Shown in pieces: positions 1-8,046 of a stretch of DNA of 38,426 nucleotides (position 1 is its first letter; the number at the start of each line of letters is the position of its first letter). The notes under the pieces were generated by a model. That model made no database searches. It saw nothing but the letters and a program-made list of their open reading frames with translations, and was not told where the DNA came from. The stretch is from a virus, in IMG/VR virus record IMGVR_UViG_3300017770_000044, positions 1 to 38,426 of that record. The stretch is one strand, 5' to 3'. Position numbers and translations under genes: made by a program.

Positions 1-1
1 C

Positions 2-2059
2 CTGATCGACACCTTCCGCGCCGATAGCTTCGGGAACTCGTCGACCGGTCTCGGGATCCCGAACGTCGACACGTCCCTCGGGGCTCGCCCTCAGTACCTT
101 GCGCCGCTGTCCTTCGAGGAGCGTCGTCAGATCATGAGGTCGAGCGGACTCCTCCGGAGATGCGTCGAGTTGATCCCCGATCTCGCGACTGTCCGAGGGT
201 GGAGAGTCGTCCTCGATGAAGACGAGATGGATCCGGCGGTCGCCCGGGATGCCTGCGCGGACTCCGACGAGGCCCACGACCTCATCGCGAAGATCAGAGC
301 CGCCGACCGACTAGCCCGGATGGACGGCGACGCCTTCGTGTTCGTCGTGACGGATGACGCCGACCCGAACGACGCCGACCCCTTCGCGGCGCCTCTCGAC
401 CTTGACCGGGTGACACGGATCGAGGCGGTTCACGTCCTCGACGCTGAGGAGTGTCGACACCTCGCCGCCGACCCGGACCCTCGATCGGAGGCGTATCGGG
501 ACACGGCGATCTGGCAGATCAGCCTCGCGACTGAGGTCCTCTCGTCGAAGATGCTCGGAGGCCTCGGGGCGACGTTCCGAGTTCATCGGTCGAGGGTCGT
601 CCGGATCCCGGGCGTCCCTGTCTCCCTCCGAGAGCGGATCGACAACGATCACCGGAACGGATCGATGTTGGAGCTATACCGGACGCCGGTCGCGGATGTC
701 GAGAGCCTGAACCGGTCGGCGGCGATCATCGGGTCCCGGTGGGAGCTGCTCAGCTATCGGATGGCGGGCCTCGGGGTTCGGAGAGCAACGAAGCAAGGAT
801 CCGATGCCGCGAGTCTCTCGAAGAGGATCCGGGCGATGGCTCAGGCGGTCTCGACTCTCGGGGTCCTCGTCATGGGATCTGAGGACGAGCTTCAGCGGCT
901 CGGGGCTTCGGGCTCGGGGTACGACGAGGTTCACCAGACCGCCCGCCGATCGGTCTCGTCCGTTGAGGGGATCTCACAGCGCGAACTCTTCGGAGATCAG
1001 CCGGGGGGACTCGGGACGAACGACGAGAACGCAGCCCAGATGAGGGACCGGGTCGCGAGGGCTCACCAGACCTTGATCATCCGTCCCGCTCTCGTCAAGC
1101 TATACGCGATCACGCTCGCGGCGAAGGGTTACCGGGGCGCCTTCGAGGTCGTCTTCGAGCCTCTGAACAGTCCGACCGAGTCGGAACAAGCCGCGACAGA
1201 TCTCCAGAGAGCACAGACCGATCAAACCTATATCGCGACCGGAGTCCTCGACGCCGAAGAGGTGAGGCGCTCCCGGTTCGGGTCGGCGGACTCCTCGATC
1301 CAACTCGACGAGCGAGACGAGGATGAACTCGATCCCGATCTCGTCGAGGCCCTTCGCGATGACGCTGAGAGCTACACCCCACCCGCCGCCGTCAGGGCTG
1401 CGGCTCGGAGGTCCCTTCAAGTGAGATCGGAGAAGCCGCCGAGCCAGCGGGGGATGACCCCGACCGGACTCGCCCGCGCCCGCGACCTCGCGAACGGTCG
1501 ACCCGTATCGGTCGAGACTGTCCGCCGGATGGCTTCGTACTTCGCGAGACATGAAGTCGACAAGGACGGATCGACGTGGAAGTCGAAGGGGAAGGGATGG
1601 CAAGCGTGGAACGGCTGGGGCGGTGACGCCGGTCGGACGTGGGTCGAAGGGATCCTCGCGAAGCTCGAACGAGAAGACGCCGACGCCCCGGCGCCTCCCC
1701 GCGATCGGATCAAGGGCTCGAAGTCGAACCCCGAGGGATCGGCGAGCGGCGCCCGAGGCGGGATCGCTATCTCCGAAGCGACCGAAGAGGCCCTGCGCCG
1801 GAAGGTTGAGGAGCATAACGAAGAACACGGATCCGCCGAGTCGAAGAGGGTCGATCTCGGGAAGCTGAAGGCGGTCTTCAGGCGAGGCGCCGGAGCCTTC
1901 TCCGTGAGTCACCGCCCCGGGATGACCCGGAACCAGTGGGCGCTCGCCCGGGTGAACTCATTCCTGTATCTCGTCCGGAACGGTCGACCCGAGAACGCGA
2001 AGTATATCTCGGACTTCGACCTGCTTCCGAAGGGTCACCCGAAGAGGCCGAAGGAATGA
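2..2059 (+). CDS. Portal protein, DUF1073 family (5' end cut by window)
   Basis: Forms the dodecameric portal ring through which DNA is packaged and to which the neck attaches. The frame is open from base 2, and the in-frame ATG at 134 lies inside the conserved N-terminal part, so the true start is outside; codons at 38396-38426 look like the missing start. The N-terminal sequence (DSFGNSSTGLG, then a Y-L-A-P-L stretch) is typical of DUF1073 portals. After the portal core come two extra modules: one at about bases 1454-1670 (RMASYFARHEVDK, then GWQAWNGWGGDAG) and one at about 1790-2040 (FRRGAGAFSVSHRPGM, then ISDFDLLPKGHPK). As I recall, both recur as appendages of phage head proteins, with no established role. 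The stop overlaps the next start by 4 bases (ATGA). Confidence 0.88.
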   Translation: MIDTFRADSFGNSSTGLGIPNVDTSLGARPQYLAPLSFEERRQIMRSSGLLRRCVELIPDLATVRGWRVVLDEDEMDPAVARDACADSDEAHDLIAKIRAADRLARMDGDAFVFVVTDDADPNDADPFAAPLDLDRVTRIEAVHVLDAEECRHLAADPDPRSEAYRDTAIWQISLATEVLSSKMLGGLGATFRVHRSRVVRIPGVPVSLRERIDNDHRNGSMLELYRTPVADVESLNRSAAIIGSRWELLSYRMAGLGVRRATKQGSDAASLSKRIRAMAQAVSTLGVLVMGSEDELQRLGASGSGYDEVHQTARRSVSSVEGISQRELFGDQPGGLGTNDENAAQMRDRVARAHQTLIIRPALVKLYAITLAAKGYRGAFEVVFEPLNSPTESEQAATDLQRAQTDQTYIATGVLDAEEVRRSRFGSADSSIQLDERDEDELDPDLVEALRDDAESYTPPAAVRAAARRSLQVRSEKPPSQRGMTPTGLARARDLANGRPVSVETVRRMASYFARHEVDKDGSTWKSKGKGWQAWNGWGGDAGRTWVEGILAKLEREDADAPAPPRDRIKGSKSNPEGSASGARGGIAISEATEEALRRKVEEHNEEHGSAESKRVDLGKLKAVFRRGAGAFSVSHRPGMTRNQWALARVNSFLYLVRNGRPENAKYISDFDLLPKGHPKRPKE

Positions 2060-2925
2060 AGACGCCCCGGAACTTCCGACAGATCGCCCGCCGGGGCTAC
2101 CCGTGGCGGATCGAGAAGAGCTTCGAGAGGTTCACTCTCGCGATCGTCCGGAAGGTTCACCGCCGGATCCGCGAACACCTCCGAGACTCCCTCCGGCGCT
2201 ATCGGGGAGCATATCGGGAAGCCGTCCGAACCGAACGGAAGGTCGAGCGAGCCGACGCCGCCGAGCCGACGCCCGAACTCTCGGCGGCGATCCAAGAGTT
2301 CATCCGGACGACGCTCGCCCTGAGCGCCGTCGACTTCGCCCGGGATGTTCTGAACGACGAGAAGGTGAGGGCACGCCTCGCCCGGTTCGCGATGGGGCTC
2401 GGGACCTTCGGGGTCGCTCGGAACCGGGAGGCCCTCGGCGAGATCCTCGGTCCCGCTATCCCACAGATCGCCGTCTCGGACATCATCGGAGAGCCCGAGA
2501 TCGAGGCCTTCATCGGTGAGAACGTCGATCTTATCACGAAGCTGTCCCAAGTCGAGATCGACCGGATGAACCGGGTCGTCTTGAAGTCGGTCCAGACCGG
2601 GATCGATCCGAAGGATCTCGCGGTCATCGTCGAGGACTCGCTCGGGGTCGCCGAGGCCCGCGCCCGCCTCATCGCTCGGGATCAGGTGGCGAAGTTCAAC
2701 TCGCAGGTGAGTCAAGCCACCCAGCAGCGATCCGGGATCATGAGGTACCGATGGGTGACCGCAAGAGACGCCCGGGTTCGAGAGCGACACTCCGAGCTGG
2801 ATCGGAAGATCTTCGAGTGGTCAGATCCCCCGGTAGTCGACGAGCGAACCGGACGGCGAGAGCATCCGGGCGGGGACTATCAATGCCGCTGCGTAGCGAT
2901 CCCGGTCTTCGATGACGACGAATAG
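2056..2925 (+). CDS. Minor head protein, Mu gpF / SPP1 gp7-like
   Basis: A capsid morphogenesis protein that in related phages sits on or near the portal and is needed for head assembly. The ATG at 2056 is chosen because it forms an ATGA overlap with the portal stop; an in-frame start further upstream would lie deep inside the portal gene. The product is 289 residues. The C-terminal 60 residues show the family signature: RYRWVTARDARVRERHSELD, then HPGGDYQCRCVAIP, the usual position for the Cys pair and the W-x-T-x-x-D-x-R-V-R-x-x-H motif. The N-terminal part is helical and basic. Position between portal and protease is the normal one. Confidence 0.88.
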   Translation: MKTPRNFRQIARRGYPWRIEKSFERFTLAIVRKVHRRIREHLRDSLRRYRGAYREAVRTERKVERADAAEPTPELSAAIQEFIRTTLALSAVDFARDVLNDEKVRARLARFAMGLGTFGVARNREALGEILGPAIPQIAVSDIIGEPEIEAFIGENVDLITKLSQVEIDRMNRVVLKSVQTGIDPKDLAVIVEDSLGVAEARARLIARDQVAKFNSQVSQATQQRSGIMRYRWVTARDARVRERHSELDRKIFEWSDPPVVDERTGRREHPGGDYQCRCVAIPVFDDDE

Positions 2926-2946
2926 CGTCGACGCCTGTCTCGGATC

Positions 2947-4077
2947 GTGGTAGCGATCGGTGGGGCCTCCGTGCGAGGCGTAACCCTGATCAAACGACTC
3001 CACGGAGAGCACCCCTTGACCTTCGACCGCCGAGACCGAACGACCGCCGAGACCGACGGTCTCCCCGCCCCGATCAAGCGGGAGGACGGCTCGATGATCG
3101 TATGGGCTCGCGTCGCCGTCCTTGGGGATATGCGATATTCCCACGGGATCGAGCGGGTCGACGCCGAGACCCTCTCCGACCCGAAGGCGATCGAGTCGAT
3201 GAAGCTCCGGCCCGTCGTCTGGGAACACGATCACCCGGAGATCAGCCCCGAGAACGTCAACCGGATCCGGATCGGGACGACCGGGGAAGATATTCGATTC
3301 GATGGCGAAGGCCTGATCGTTCCTCTCGTCATCGACACAGCTCGCGGTCTTCAGGTCGTCCGAGACCTTCGGATCCGAGAGGTGTCGCCCGAGTATACGA
3401 TCGAACGCCTCGACAGTTCCCCGGATGGGGTAAAGATTCAAAGAGGCCGACGCTACTCAGCGCTGGCTGTTACTACTAGAGCCCGAGGGGGACGGCGAGC
3501 CGTTGCCCGAATAGACGGAGATCACGACATGAACCTCGACGAAGTCCTGAAGCTGATCGCCGCCATCCGTGAGACGGAAGCGGCGCCGAACATGACGACC
3601 CGACTCGACGCCGCCGAAGCCGAAGCCGAAGCCGCTCGCGACGACATGGACGACCTGAAGAAGAAGCTGGACGCCATGATGAAAGAGCGCGACGACATGA
3701 AAGAGAAGCTGGACGCCATGATCGAGAAGTACGGCGACATGGAAGAGGAGAAGGAGAAGATGGATCGAGGCGACTCCGAAGAGTTCCTCGCCGCCGTCGC
3801 TCGCCTCGACGCCCTTCGTCAGTACGCCGCCGATCTCGATGTCGACCTGCCTGAGAGCGGAACGACTTCCGACATCCGGGGCGCTATCCTCGCCCGGATC
3901 GACTCCGAACTCGAACTCGAAGATCCGAAGGCGATCGACGCGGTGATCAAGACCGCCGCCGCCGCCGCTCGGGCTTCTAAGCCTTCCGCGATCGACCGTC
4001 TTCGAGTCGACTCGGTTCCCTCCGAGGTCGTCAAGACCTCCACCCCGATCACTGACCGCTACACCTCCAAGATCTGA
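2947..4077 (+). CDS. DUF2213 prohead protease with scaffold tail
   Basis: Likely the serine protease that cuts the inner scaffold and head proteins during capsid maturation. Residues about 20-190 match DUF2213: RPVVWEHDHPEISPENV, a GTTGEDIR segment, REVSPEY and a closing ALAVTTRARGGR. Candidate catalytic residues by analogy with herpesvirus-type prohead proteases are His94 or His96 and Ser147; this assignment is inference. Residues about 212-265 form a very charged, Met/Lys/Asp-rich coiled coil typical of scaffolds. GTG at 2947 has no clear ribosome binding site; the in-frame GTG at 2971, preceded by GGTGGGG, is an equally good start. It lies between the F-like gene and the cement gene, as in many phages. 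Confidence 0.8.
   Translation: MVAIGGASVRGVTLIKRLHGEHPLTFDRRDRTTAETDGLPAPIKREDGSMIVWARVAVLGDMRYSHGIERVDAETLSDPKAIESMKLRPVVWEHDHPEISPENVNRIRIGTTGEDIRFDGEGLIVPLVIDTARGLQVVRDLRIREVSPEYTIERLDSSPDGVKIQRGRRYSALAVTTRARGGRRAVARIDGDHDMNLDEVLKLIAAIRETEAAPNMTTRLDAAEAEAEAARDDMDDLKKKLDAMMKERDDMKEKLDAMIEKYGDMEEEKEKMDRGDSEEFLAAVARLDALRQYAADLDVDLPESGTTSDIRGAILARIDSELELEDPKAIDAVIKTAAAAARASKPSAIDRLRVDSVPSEVVKTSTPITDRYTSKI
3529..4077 (+). CDS. Nested in-frame scaffold protein (internal start of protease gene)
   Basis: An ATG at codon 195 of the protease gene follows GACGGAG at 8 bases distance, a better ribosome binding site than that of the full-length gene. Initiation there would make a 182-residue protein with no protease domain: a short helical start, the charged coiled coil (LKKKLDAMMKERDDMKEKLD and its continuation) and a helical, Ala-rich C terminus. 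Lambda C/Nu3 and Mu I/Z use the same arrangement, in which the short product is the assembly scaffold. The start sits exactly at the boundary between the protease and coiled-coil parts. Translation from it is inferred, not shown. Confidence 0.55.
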   Translation: MNLDEVLKLIAAIRETEAAPNMTTRLDAAEAEAEAARDDMDDLKKKLDAMMKERDDMKEKLDAMIEKYGDMEEEKEKMDRGDSEEFLAAVARLDALRQYAADLDVDLPESGTTSDIRGAILARIDSELELEDPKAIDAVIKTAAAAARASKPSAIDRLRVDSVPSEVVKTSTPITDRYTSKI

Positions 4078-4089
4078 CAGGAGTCCACA

Positions 4090-5232
4090 ATGTCTTTCGC
4101 AACCCGAGCCGGTTCCGTCTCGATCGCCTCTCCCGAGGGTCAGATCGGCGACGTCGCCAGCGTTAACCACCTGACCGATCACGGTTCAGGCGTGAACATC
4201 GCCGGAGCGGTCGCTCAGGTGTCAACCCTCACCGTCGCTTCCTCCGTGAACGGAACGGCCCGCACGATCGAGATCACCGATCCCGACTCAGGCGCGGTCC
4301 TCTCGACAGTGAACTGGACCGAAGGCGCCTCCGATACCGCGAGCGCGTCCGCCCTCCTCGCAGCCCTGAAGGCTGACGGCGTCGCCGGTTCCTTCGCGAC
4401 CTTCACCTCAGCCGCCGCTGTCGTGACCGCTACCGGTCGACAGAAGGGTGAGGCGTTCTCGTTCGCGAACGCTCCCGCGACCGTGACCGTCGCAACCACC
4501 ACAGCCGCCGCTACGACGAGCGAGATCCCCTTCGGTCGCGCCCTCGTCTTCGCCGCCGCTGACCCAGCCTCGATCGCCGAGTTCGGTCCCGGTGTCGGTC
4601 TCGCGAAGTCCGGAGGCGTCCCGCTCTCCTCGGATCTCTTCGACTTCACCTATGAGTCCGGCGCTGTGTGCTTCATCTCGATCAGCCTCCCCGCCCTCGG
4701 CGAGAGCTACTCCCTCCAGCATACGATGGCAACGAACCTCACGACGACGGTCGACGCGATCGTCACGAAGATCAACGATCTGATGCCCGCAAACCGCGTC
4801 CTCGCGTCGAACTCATCCGACGATCTGAAGGTCGATAGCGAGATCGCCGGTCTCGCGTTCGACATGACGATCGGCCTCGGAAGCGAGACGACCGGAGCCG
4901 TCTCGAAGACGTCCTCGACCCAGAAGGGATGGGGCGACATCCTCCTCGGACTGTCCGAGCGTGTCGACTTCACGGAGGGCGAGAAGTACGCCAAGGATCA
5001 GCAGGTGCAATACCTGAAGAAGGGCGAGATGTGGGTCGCGTGGGATACCACTCAGACCACTTCGATCTACGATGCTCAGGTCCTGTACGTCGCGATCGAC
5101 TCCGGGAACGAAGGGAAGGTGTATGTCGAAGCCGACGGCGCGAACCGCTTCCCCGTCCCACTGTCCGCCCTGAAGTTCGTCCGCAAGTCATCGAACGACG
5201 CGGCGATCGCCCTTCTCGCTGTCAATCTCTAA
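4090..5232 (+). CDS. Capsid cement / decoration protein (gp24-like)
   Basis: Probably a structural protein on the outside of the capsid that stabilises the shell. Twelve bases separate it from the scaffold gene, and CAGGAGTCCACA before the ATG is a good ribosome binding site. The 380-residue product is rich in Ala, Thr, Ser and Val, low in Cys and without membrane segments, as expected of a beta-rich surface protein. The start (MSFATRAGSVSIASPEGQIGD) and the end, with KDQQVQYLKKGEMWV and VYVEADG, resemble phage structural cement proteins, which typically open with a short conserved arm. The middle (residues about 45-140) looks like an inserted beta domain. Position directly before the major capsid gene supports the role. 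Confidence 0.68.
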   Translation: MSFATRAGSVSIASPEGQIGDVASVNHLTDHGSGVNIAGAVAQVSTLTVASSVNGTARTIEITDPDSGAVLSTVNWTEGASDTASASALLAALKADGVAGSFATFTSAAAVVTATGRQKGEAFSFANAPATVTVATTTAAATTSEIPFGRALVFAAADPASIAEFGPGVGLAKSGGVPLSSDLFDFTYESGAVCFISISLPALGESYSLQHTMATNLTTTVDAIVTKINDLMPANRVLASNSSDDLKVDSEIAGLAFDMTIGLGSETTGAVSKTSSTQKGWGDILLGLSERVDFTEGEKYAKDQQVQYLKKGEMWVAWDTTQTTSIYDAQVLYVAIDSGNEGKVYVEADGANRFPVPLSALKFVRKSSNDAAIALLAVNL

Positions 5233-5246
5233 ACGGAGCCTGAACC

Positions 5247-6323
5247 ATGTCCATCATCGACCTCACCCGCTCGATCGGGCTGACCGGGGCTCTCCCGGTC
5301 GGTCTCTCGGAAGCGGAGATCCTCGACACCCTCGCTGAGTCTCGGACTCGCTTCCCCGGCGCCCGCCATGATGCCGCGTGGAAGATGCACGCCGATCAGG
5401 CTCGCGAGTTCGCTCGACGCGACTCGAACCTGAACGCCGCCCGCGATCTGAAGTATGTCTTCGAGCAAGTTCTCGAAGAGGTTCGCCCGCCTCTTATGTT
5501 CTCCGAGGCCTTCCCGATCAACACCTCCGTGCCAGCCGGCGCCGAGACGTTCGAGTTCGAGCGCGAACTCGGTCGCGGCAAGCCCGCCCCCTACATGGGC
5601 GGATCGGCTGTGGAGCGAGTCACGACCTCGATCGAGCGTCAAGACTTCCCGATCCGGACCTATGCCGTCGCCATCGAGGGCGACATCTTCAGCGACGCCG
5701 CGAACGCCTTCGCCGGTCGAGCGAACCGAGCACAGCGCGATCTTCGGAAGGCGCTCCAACGGTTCGACGAACTCCTCGACCAGATCAGCTTCACGGGCGA
5801 CATTGCGACCGGCCTCCGGGGCGTTCTCGACGCGAAGTTCGTCGGACGCACCTTCGGCTCCGTCGCGTTCAATGACACCGCCGCCGCCGACGACATCCTC
5901 GATCGTCTTCACGCGATCGCGAACCGTCCCGCGAACCAGTCGAACCAAGCGATCACCGCTGATCGGATGATCATGTCTCCCCGCGTCTTCCACTTCCTCG
6001 CCGGAGCGAAGCGGTCGACAGGCACGGACATGTCGATCCTCGACGCCTTCCTTCAGGACTCGCCGTATATCAACACGAAGGCTCAGATCATCGTCGCGCC
6101 TCGGATGGCGAACCCTGACGGGGACGGTCTCGACGCTGTCGTCGCGTACCGTCGCGATCAGCAGTCGATCCAGCATATCCTCGCACAGGCTCCGACTGTC
6201 CTCCCGACAACTCGACCCGACGCGATCCGTCGCCAGACGATCGTCGTCGCTCGAACGGGCGGCATGGTATCGAACGATCCCGTCGGCGTAGCTGTCGAGA
6301 TGGTGACGCCTCCGAGCGCCTGA
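5247..6323 (+). CDS. Major capsid protein, DUF2184 (HK97 fold)
   Basis: The main shell protein. ATG at 5247 follows ACGGAGCCTGAACC, and the start is 15 bases after the cement stop. The 358-residue length and several segments fit DUF2184 coat proteins: an N-terminal helical part containing FPGARHDAAWKMHADQAREF, a central FDELLDQISFTGD stretch, ADRMIMSPRVFHFLAG, and a C-terminal RRQTIVVARTGGMVSNDP that precedes the final beta strand. No long N-terminal pro-segment is obvious, so the separate scaffold presumably serves assembly. A hairpin follows the stop at 6337-6361. Confidence 0.88.
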   Translation: MSIIDLTRSIGLTGALPVGLSEAEILDTLAESRTRFPGARHDAAWKMHADQAREFARRDSNLNAARDLKYVFEQVLEEVRPPLMFSEAFPINTSVPAGAETFEFERELGRGKPAPYMGGSAVERVTTSIERQDFPIRTYAVAIEGDIFSDAANAFAGRANRAQRDLRKALQRFDELLDQISFTGDIATGLRGVLDAKFVGRTFGSVAFNDTAAADDILDRLHAIANRPANQSNQAITADRMIMSPRVFHFLAGAKRSTGTDMSILDAFLQDSPYINTKAQIIVAPRMANPDGDGLDAVVAYRRDQQSIQHILAQAPTVLPTTRPDAIRRQTIVVARTGGMVSNDPVGVAVEMVTPPSA

Positions 6324-6336
6324 TCTGAACTCACCC

Positions 6337-6361
6337 GGCGCCCTCGATGATCGGGGGCGCC
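6337..6361 (+). terminator. Hairpin after the major capsid gene
   Basis: The inverted repeat GGCGCCC (6337-6343) and GGGCGCC (6355-6361) is perfect over 7 bp, with an 11-base loop, and starts 14 bases after the capsid stop. There is no U-tract, so it may be a partial terminator, an mRNA end-protection element or both. It would let the capsid message be more abundant than downstream neck messages. Confidence 0.4.
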
Positions 6362-6379
6362 TCGTCCACAGGGGGACGT

Positions 6380-6709
6380 ATGCCAACGAAGACACAGTCG
6401 AAGACCTCTCCGAAGTTCATCGCCCCGGCGGCTCCATCGTCGAAGCCGGTCGTCGAGTCCGGCCCGGTCGTCGGGTTCACCTCCGGATCGATCCGCGTCG
6501 AGAACATGACGGGACAGATCCTGTCGTTCGTCTTGAAGATGGCGGACGGCGGCGAAGCGTCGATCACGCTCGGACCGACCGACGATCGCATGAAGGACGA
6601 CGCCCCGATCCCCGCCGACATCCGACTGAACGCCGAGAGCGTCGCCGCCCTTCGGACTCATCACGGGTTCAAGTCCGCCGAAGCTCGCGGACTGATCCGG
6701 GTCGGCTGA
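6380..6709 (+). CDS. Small head-associated protein of unknown function
   Basis: A 109-residue protein between the major capsid and the head-tail connector. The ATG at 6380 is preceded by GGGGGAC; an in-frame start at 6347 would run through the hairpin and is less likely. The first 40 residues are Ser/Pro/Lys-rich and probably disordered; residues about 45-108 contain NMTGQILSFVLKMADGG followed by a PADIRLNAE and HHGFKSAEARGLIRV segment. I recognise this layout only as a common hypothetical protein in this genome position. A capsid accessory or neck role is inferred from position alone. Confidence 0.6.
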   Translation: MPTKTQSKTSPKFIAPAAPSSKPVVESGPVVGFTSGSIRVENMTGQILSFVLKMADGGEASITLGPTDDRMKDDAPIPADIRLNAESVAALRTHHGFKSAEARGLIRVG

Positions 6710-6710
6710 G

Positions 6711-7085
6711 ATGACGGTCGACGAAGTCGTCGCCGTGATCGCCCCGAACTTCGTCGGGGACTCCCGTCTGTCCGGGGCGATCTCGCTCGCCTCCGATCAG
6801 CATAGCCGGAGCGCCCTCGGGGTCCGCTGGGCTGAAGTCATCGCGAACCATGCCTGCCACGTCTTGACGATGTCGGACCGGGCGAACCAAGCCGGAACGA
6901 GCGGGACCGGAGCCGTCGGACCTGTCACGGCGAAGAGCACCGGACCACAGTCGATCACCTATTCCGGACCGAGTCTCTCGGGCGACCTGATGAACATCGT
7001 CGGCGACCTCGCTCAGACGCAGTTCGGTCTCCGGGTGATCGGCCTCACTCAGATCGGCTTTGGGTTCCCCGAGGTGATCCGATGA
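6711..7085 (+). CDS. Head-tail connector, DUF4054 family
   Basis: Likely the adaptor that sits under the portal. The 124-residue product has an N-terminal helix-rich part containing a conserved-looking W-A-E-V-I-A-N-H-A-C-H segment, a flexible GTSGTGAVGPVTAKS loop and a C-terminal DLAQTQFGLRVIGL helix, the place where DUF4054 proteins carry a Y/F-G-x-x-F helix. It starts one base after the preceding stop. Its stop overlaps the next gene by 4 bases. The small size and gene order (capsid, connector, neck proteins, terminator, sheath) agree with the assignment. Confidence 0.7.
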   Translation: MTVDEVVAVIAPNFVGDSRLSGAISLASDQHSRSALGVRWAEVIANHACHVLTMSDRANQAGTSGTGAVGPVTAKSTGPQSITYSGPSLSGDLMNIVGDLAQTQFGLRVIGLTQIGFGFPEVIR

Positions 7086-7594
7086 CGAACGAACTCGTCG
7101 AACGCGAAGACCGCCTCGCCGAAGTTCGGGCCGCCCTGATCTCGATGTCCGCCGAGGTTCTGATCGGCGTTCAGAGGGACGAGGGCTCGAAGGCTTCGGA
7201 GGTCCGGACGGCGGGCGGGTCCCGAGCCGGATCCGCGAACGCGATCACGGTCGCCGAGAAGGCTCAGCGGAACGAGTTCGGGCTCGGAGTCCCGGAGCGT
7301 CCCGCCTTCCGGGCCGCCTTCGACAATAAGACGCAGGCCTTCATCCGAAGGTTGACGATCGATCTCGGGAAGGTCGTCGACGGAGGCCTCTCGATCGATC
7401 AGGCCCTCGACCGGGTCGGAGAGTTGGGGAAGGGCTTCGTGCAGCAGAGCATCACCGATCTGAGAGACCCTCCGAACGCGGAGTCGACGATCGCCGCGAA
7501 GGGCTCAGCCAACCCATTGATCGATACGGGACAACTCCGACAGGCGATCCGCTACCGGGTGATCGCGAACGGCGTCGAAGGGGTGTCCAGATGA
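7082..7594 (+). CDS. Neck / tail completion protein (virion morphogenesis)
   Basis: A 170-residue protein starting in an ATGA overlap. It carries the pattern of tail completion proteins of the HK97 gp10 / Mu gpG type: an N-terminal helix, a short flexible loop rich in Gly/Ala/Ser, then NEFGLGVPERPAFRAAFD and near the end SANPLIDTGQLRQAIRYRV. In these families the E-F-G and P-x-R-P-F motifs and the final D-T-G-x-L/M-x-x-S/A-I-x-Y block are the conserved parts. Such proteins join the filled head to the tail. The exact family cannot be settled by eye. Confidence 0.7.
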   Translation: MTNELVEREDRLAEVRAALISMSAEVLIGVQRDEGSKASEVRTAGGSRAGSANAITVAEKAQRNEFGLGVPERPAFRAAFDNKTQAFIRRLTIDLGKVVDGGLSIDQALDRVGELGKGFVQQSITDLRDPPNAESTIAAKGSANPLIDTGQLRQAIRYRVIANGVEGVSR

Positions 7595-8046
7595 TGTTCC
7601 CCGAGACAGTCCGCCGGGTTCGACTCACTCCGGGAGGGTGGGGAACGGATGGAACATATTCGTGGGGGACTATCCCAGACGAGACGACGGACCCCGCCGC
7701 CTTCGTCGAGATCCTCGCGACGGTGATCCCGCTCTCGGGTGAAGACACGGAGATCCTTCCCGAAGGGTATCGGAACGCCTTCGGGCTGAAGCTCGTCGTC
7801 GACCGTTCGACCGACATCCGGACCGCAAAGGCGAAGAGACACCCCGGGACGATCCCGGCGGGGACCCTCGTCAACCCGGACATGAGCGAGAGCCCTCCCG
7901 ATCTGATCGTCCTTGACGGCGAGTTCTTCGTCGTTCAGTCGGTCACGGACTATCGCTCGACCGCTCCGATCCCGTGTCGTGAGGTCGTGATCCTTCGAGC
8001 CGCTGAGACCGAGTGGCTCTCCGTCCTGTCTCCGGTGACACCGTGA
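7591..8046 (+). CDS. Probable head-closure protein
   Basis: A 151-residue neck-region protein, ATGA-coupled to the previous gene. It is beta-rich, with alternating hydrophobic segments (FVEILATVIPLSG, LKLVVDRST, LDGEFFVVQSV) and an ending EVVILRAAE. Proteins of this size and place usually stop DNA leakage from the portal channel or connect it to the tail terminator. I do not recognise a named domain, so the function rests on gene order between tail completion and terminator-like genes. Confidence 0.55.
   Translation: MMFPETVRRVRLTPGGWGTDGTYSWGTIPDETTDPAAFVEILATVIPLSGEDTEILPEGYRNAFGLKLVVDRSTDIRTAKAKRHPGTIPAGTLVNPDMSESPPDLIVLDGEFFVVQSVTDYRSTAPIPCREVVILRAAETEWLSVLSPVTP

Noticed and set aside
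1100-1912. Long minus-strand frame opposite the portal gene
   Set aside because: Shadow frame typical of GC-rich DNA; Arg/Pro-rich without motifs, and codon bias belongs to the plus strand.
2-2059. Anti-CBASS (Acb1) activity of the DUF1073 protein
   Set aside because: The name is linked to this family, but I see no pair of H-x-T/S motifs of a 2H phosphoesterase; the portal role explains gene order.
5229-6395. 388-codon minus-strand frame opposite the major capsid gene
   Set aside because: The capsid protein is clear on the plus strand; the opposite product is low-complexity Arg/Asp/Val with no ribosome binding site.
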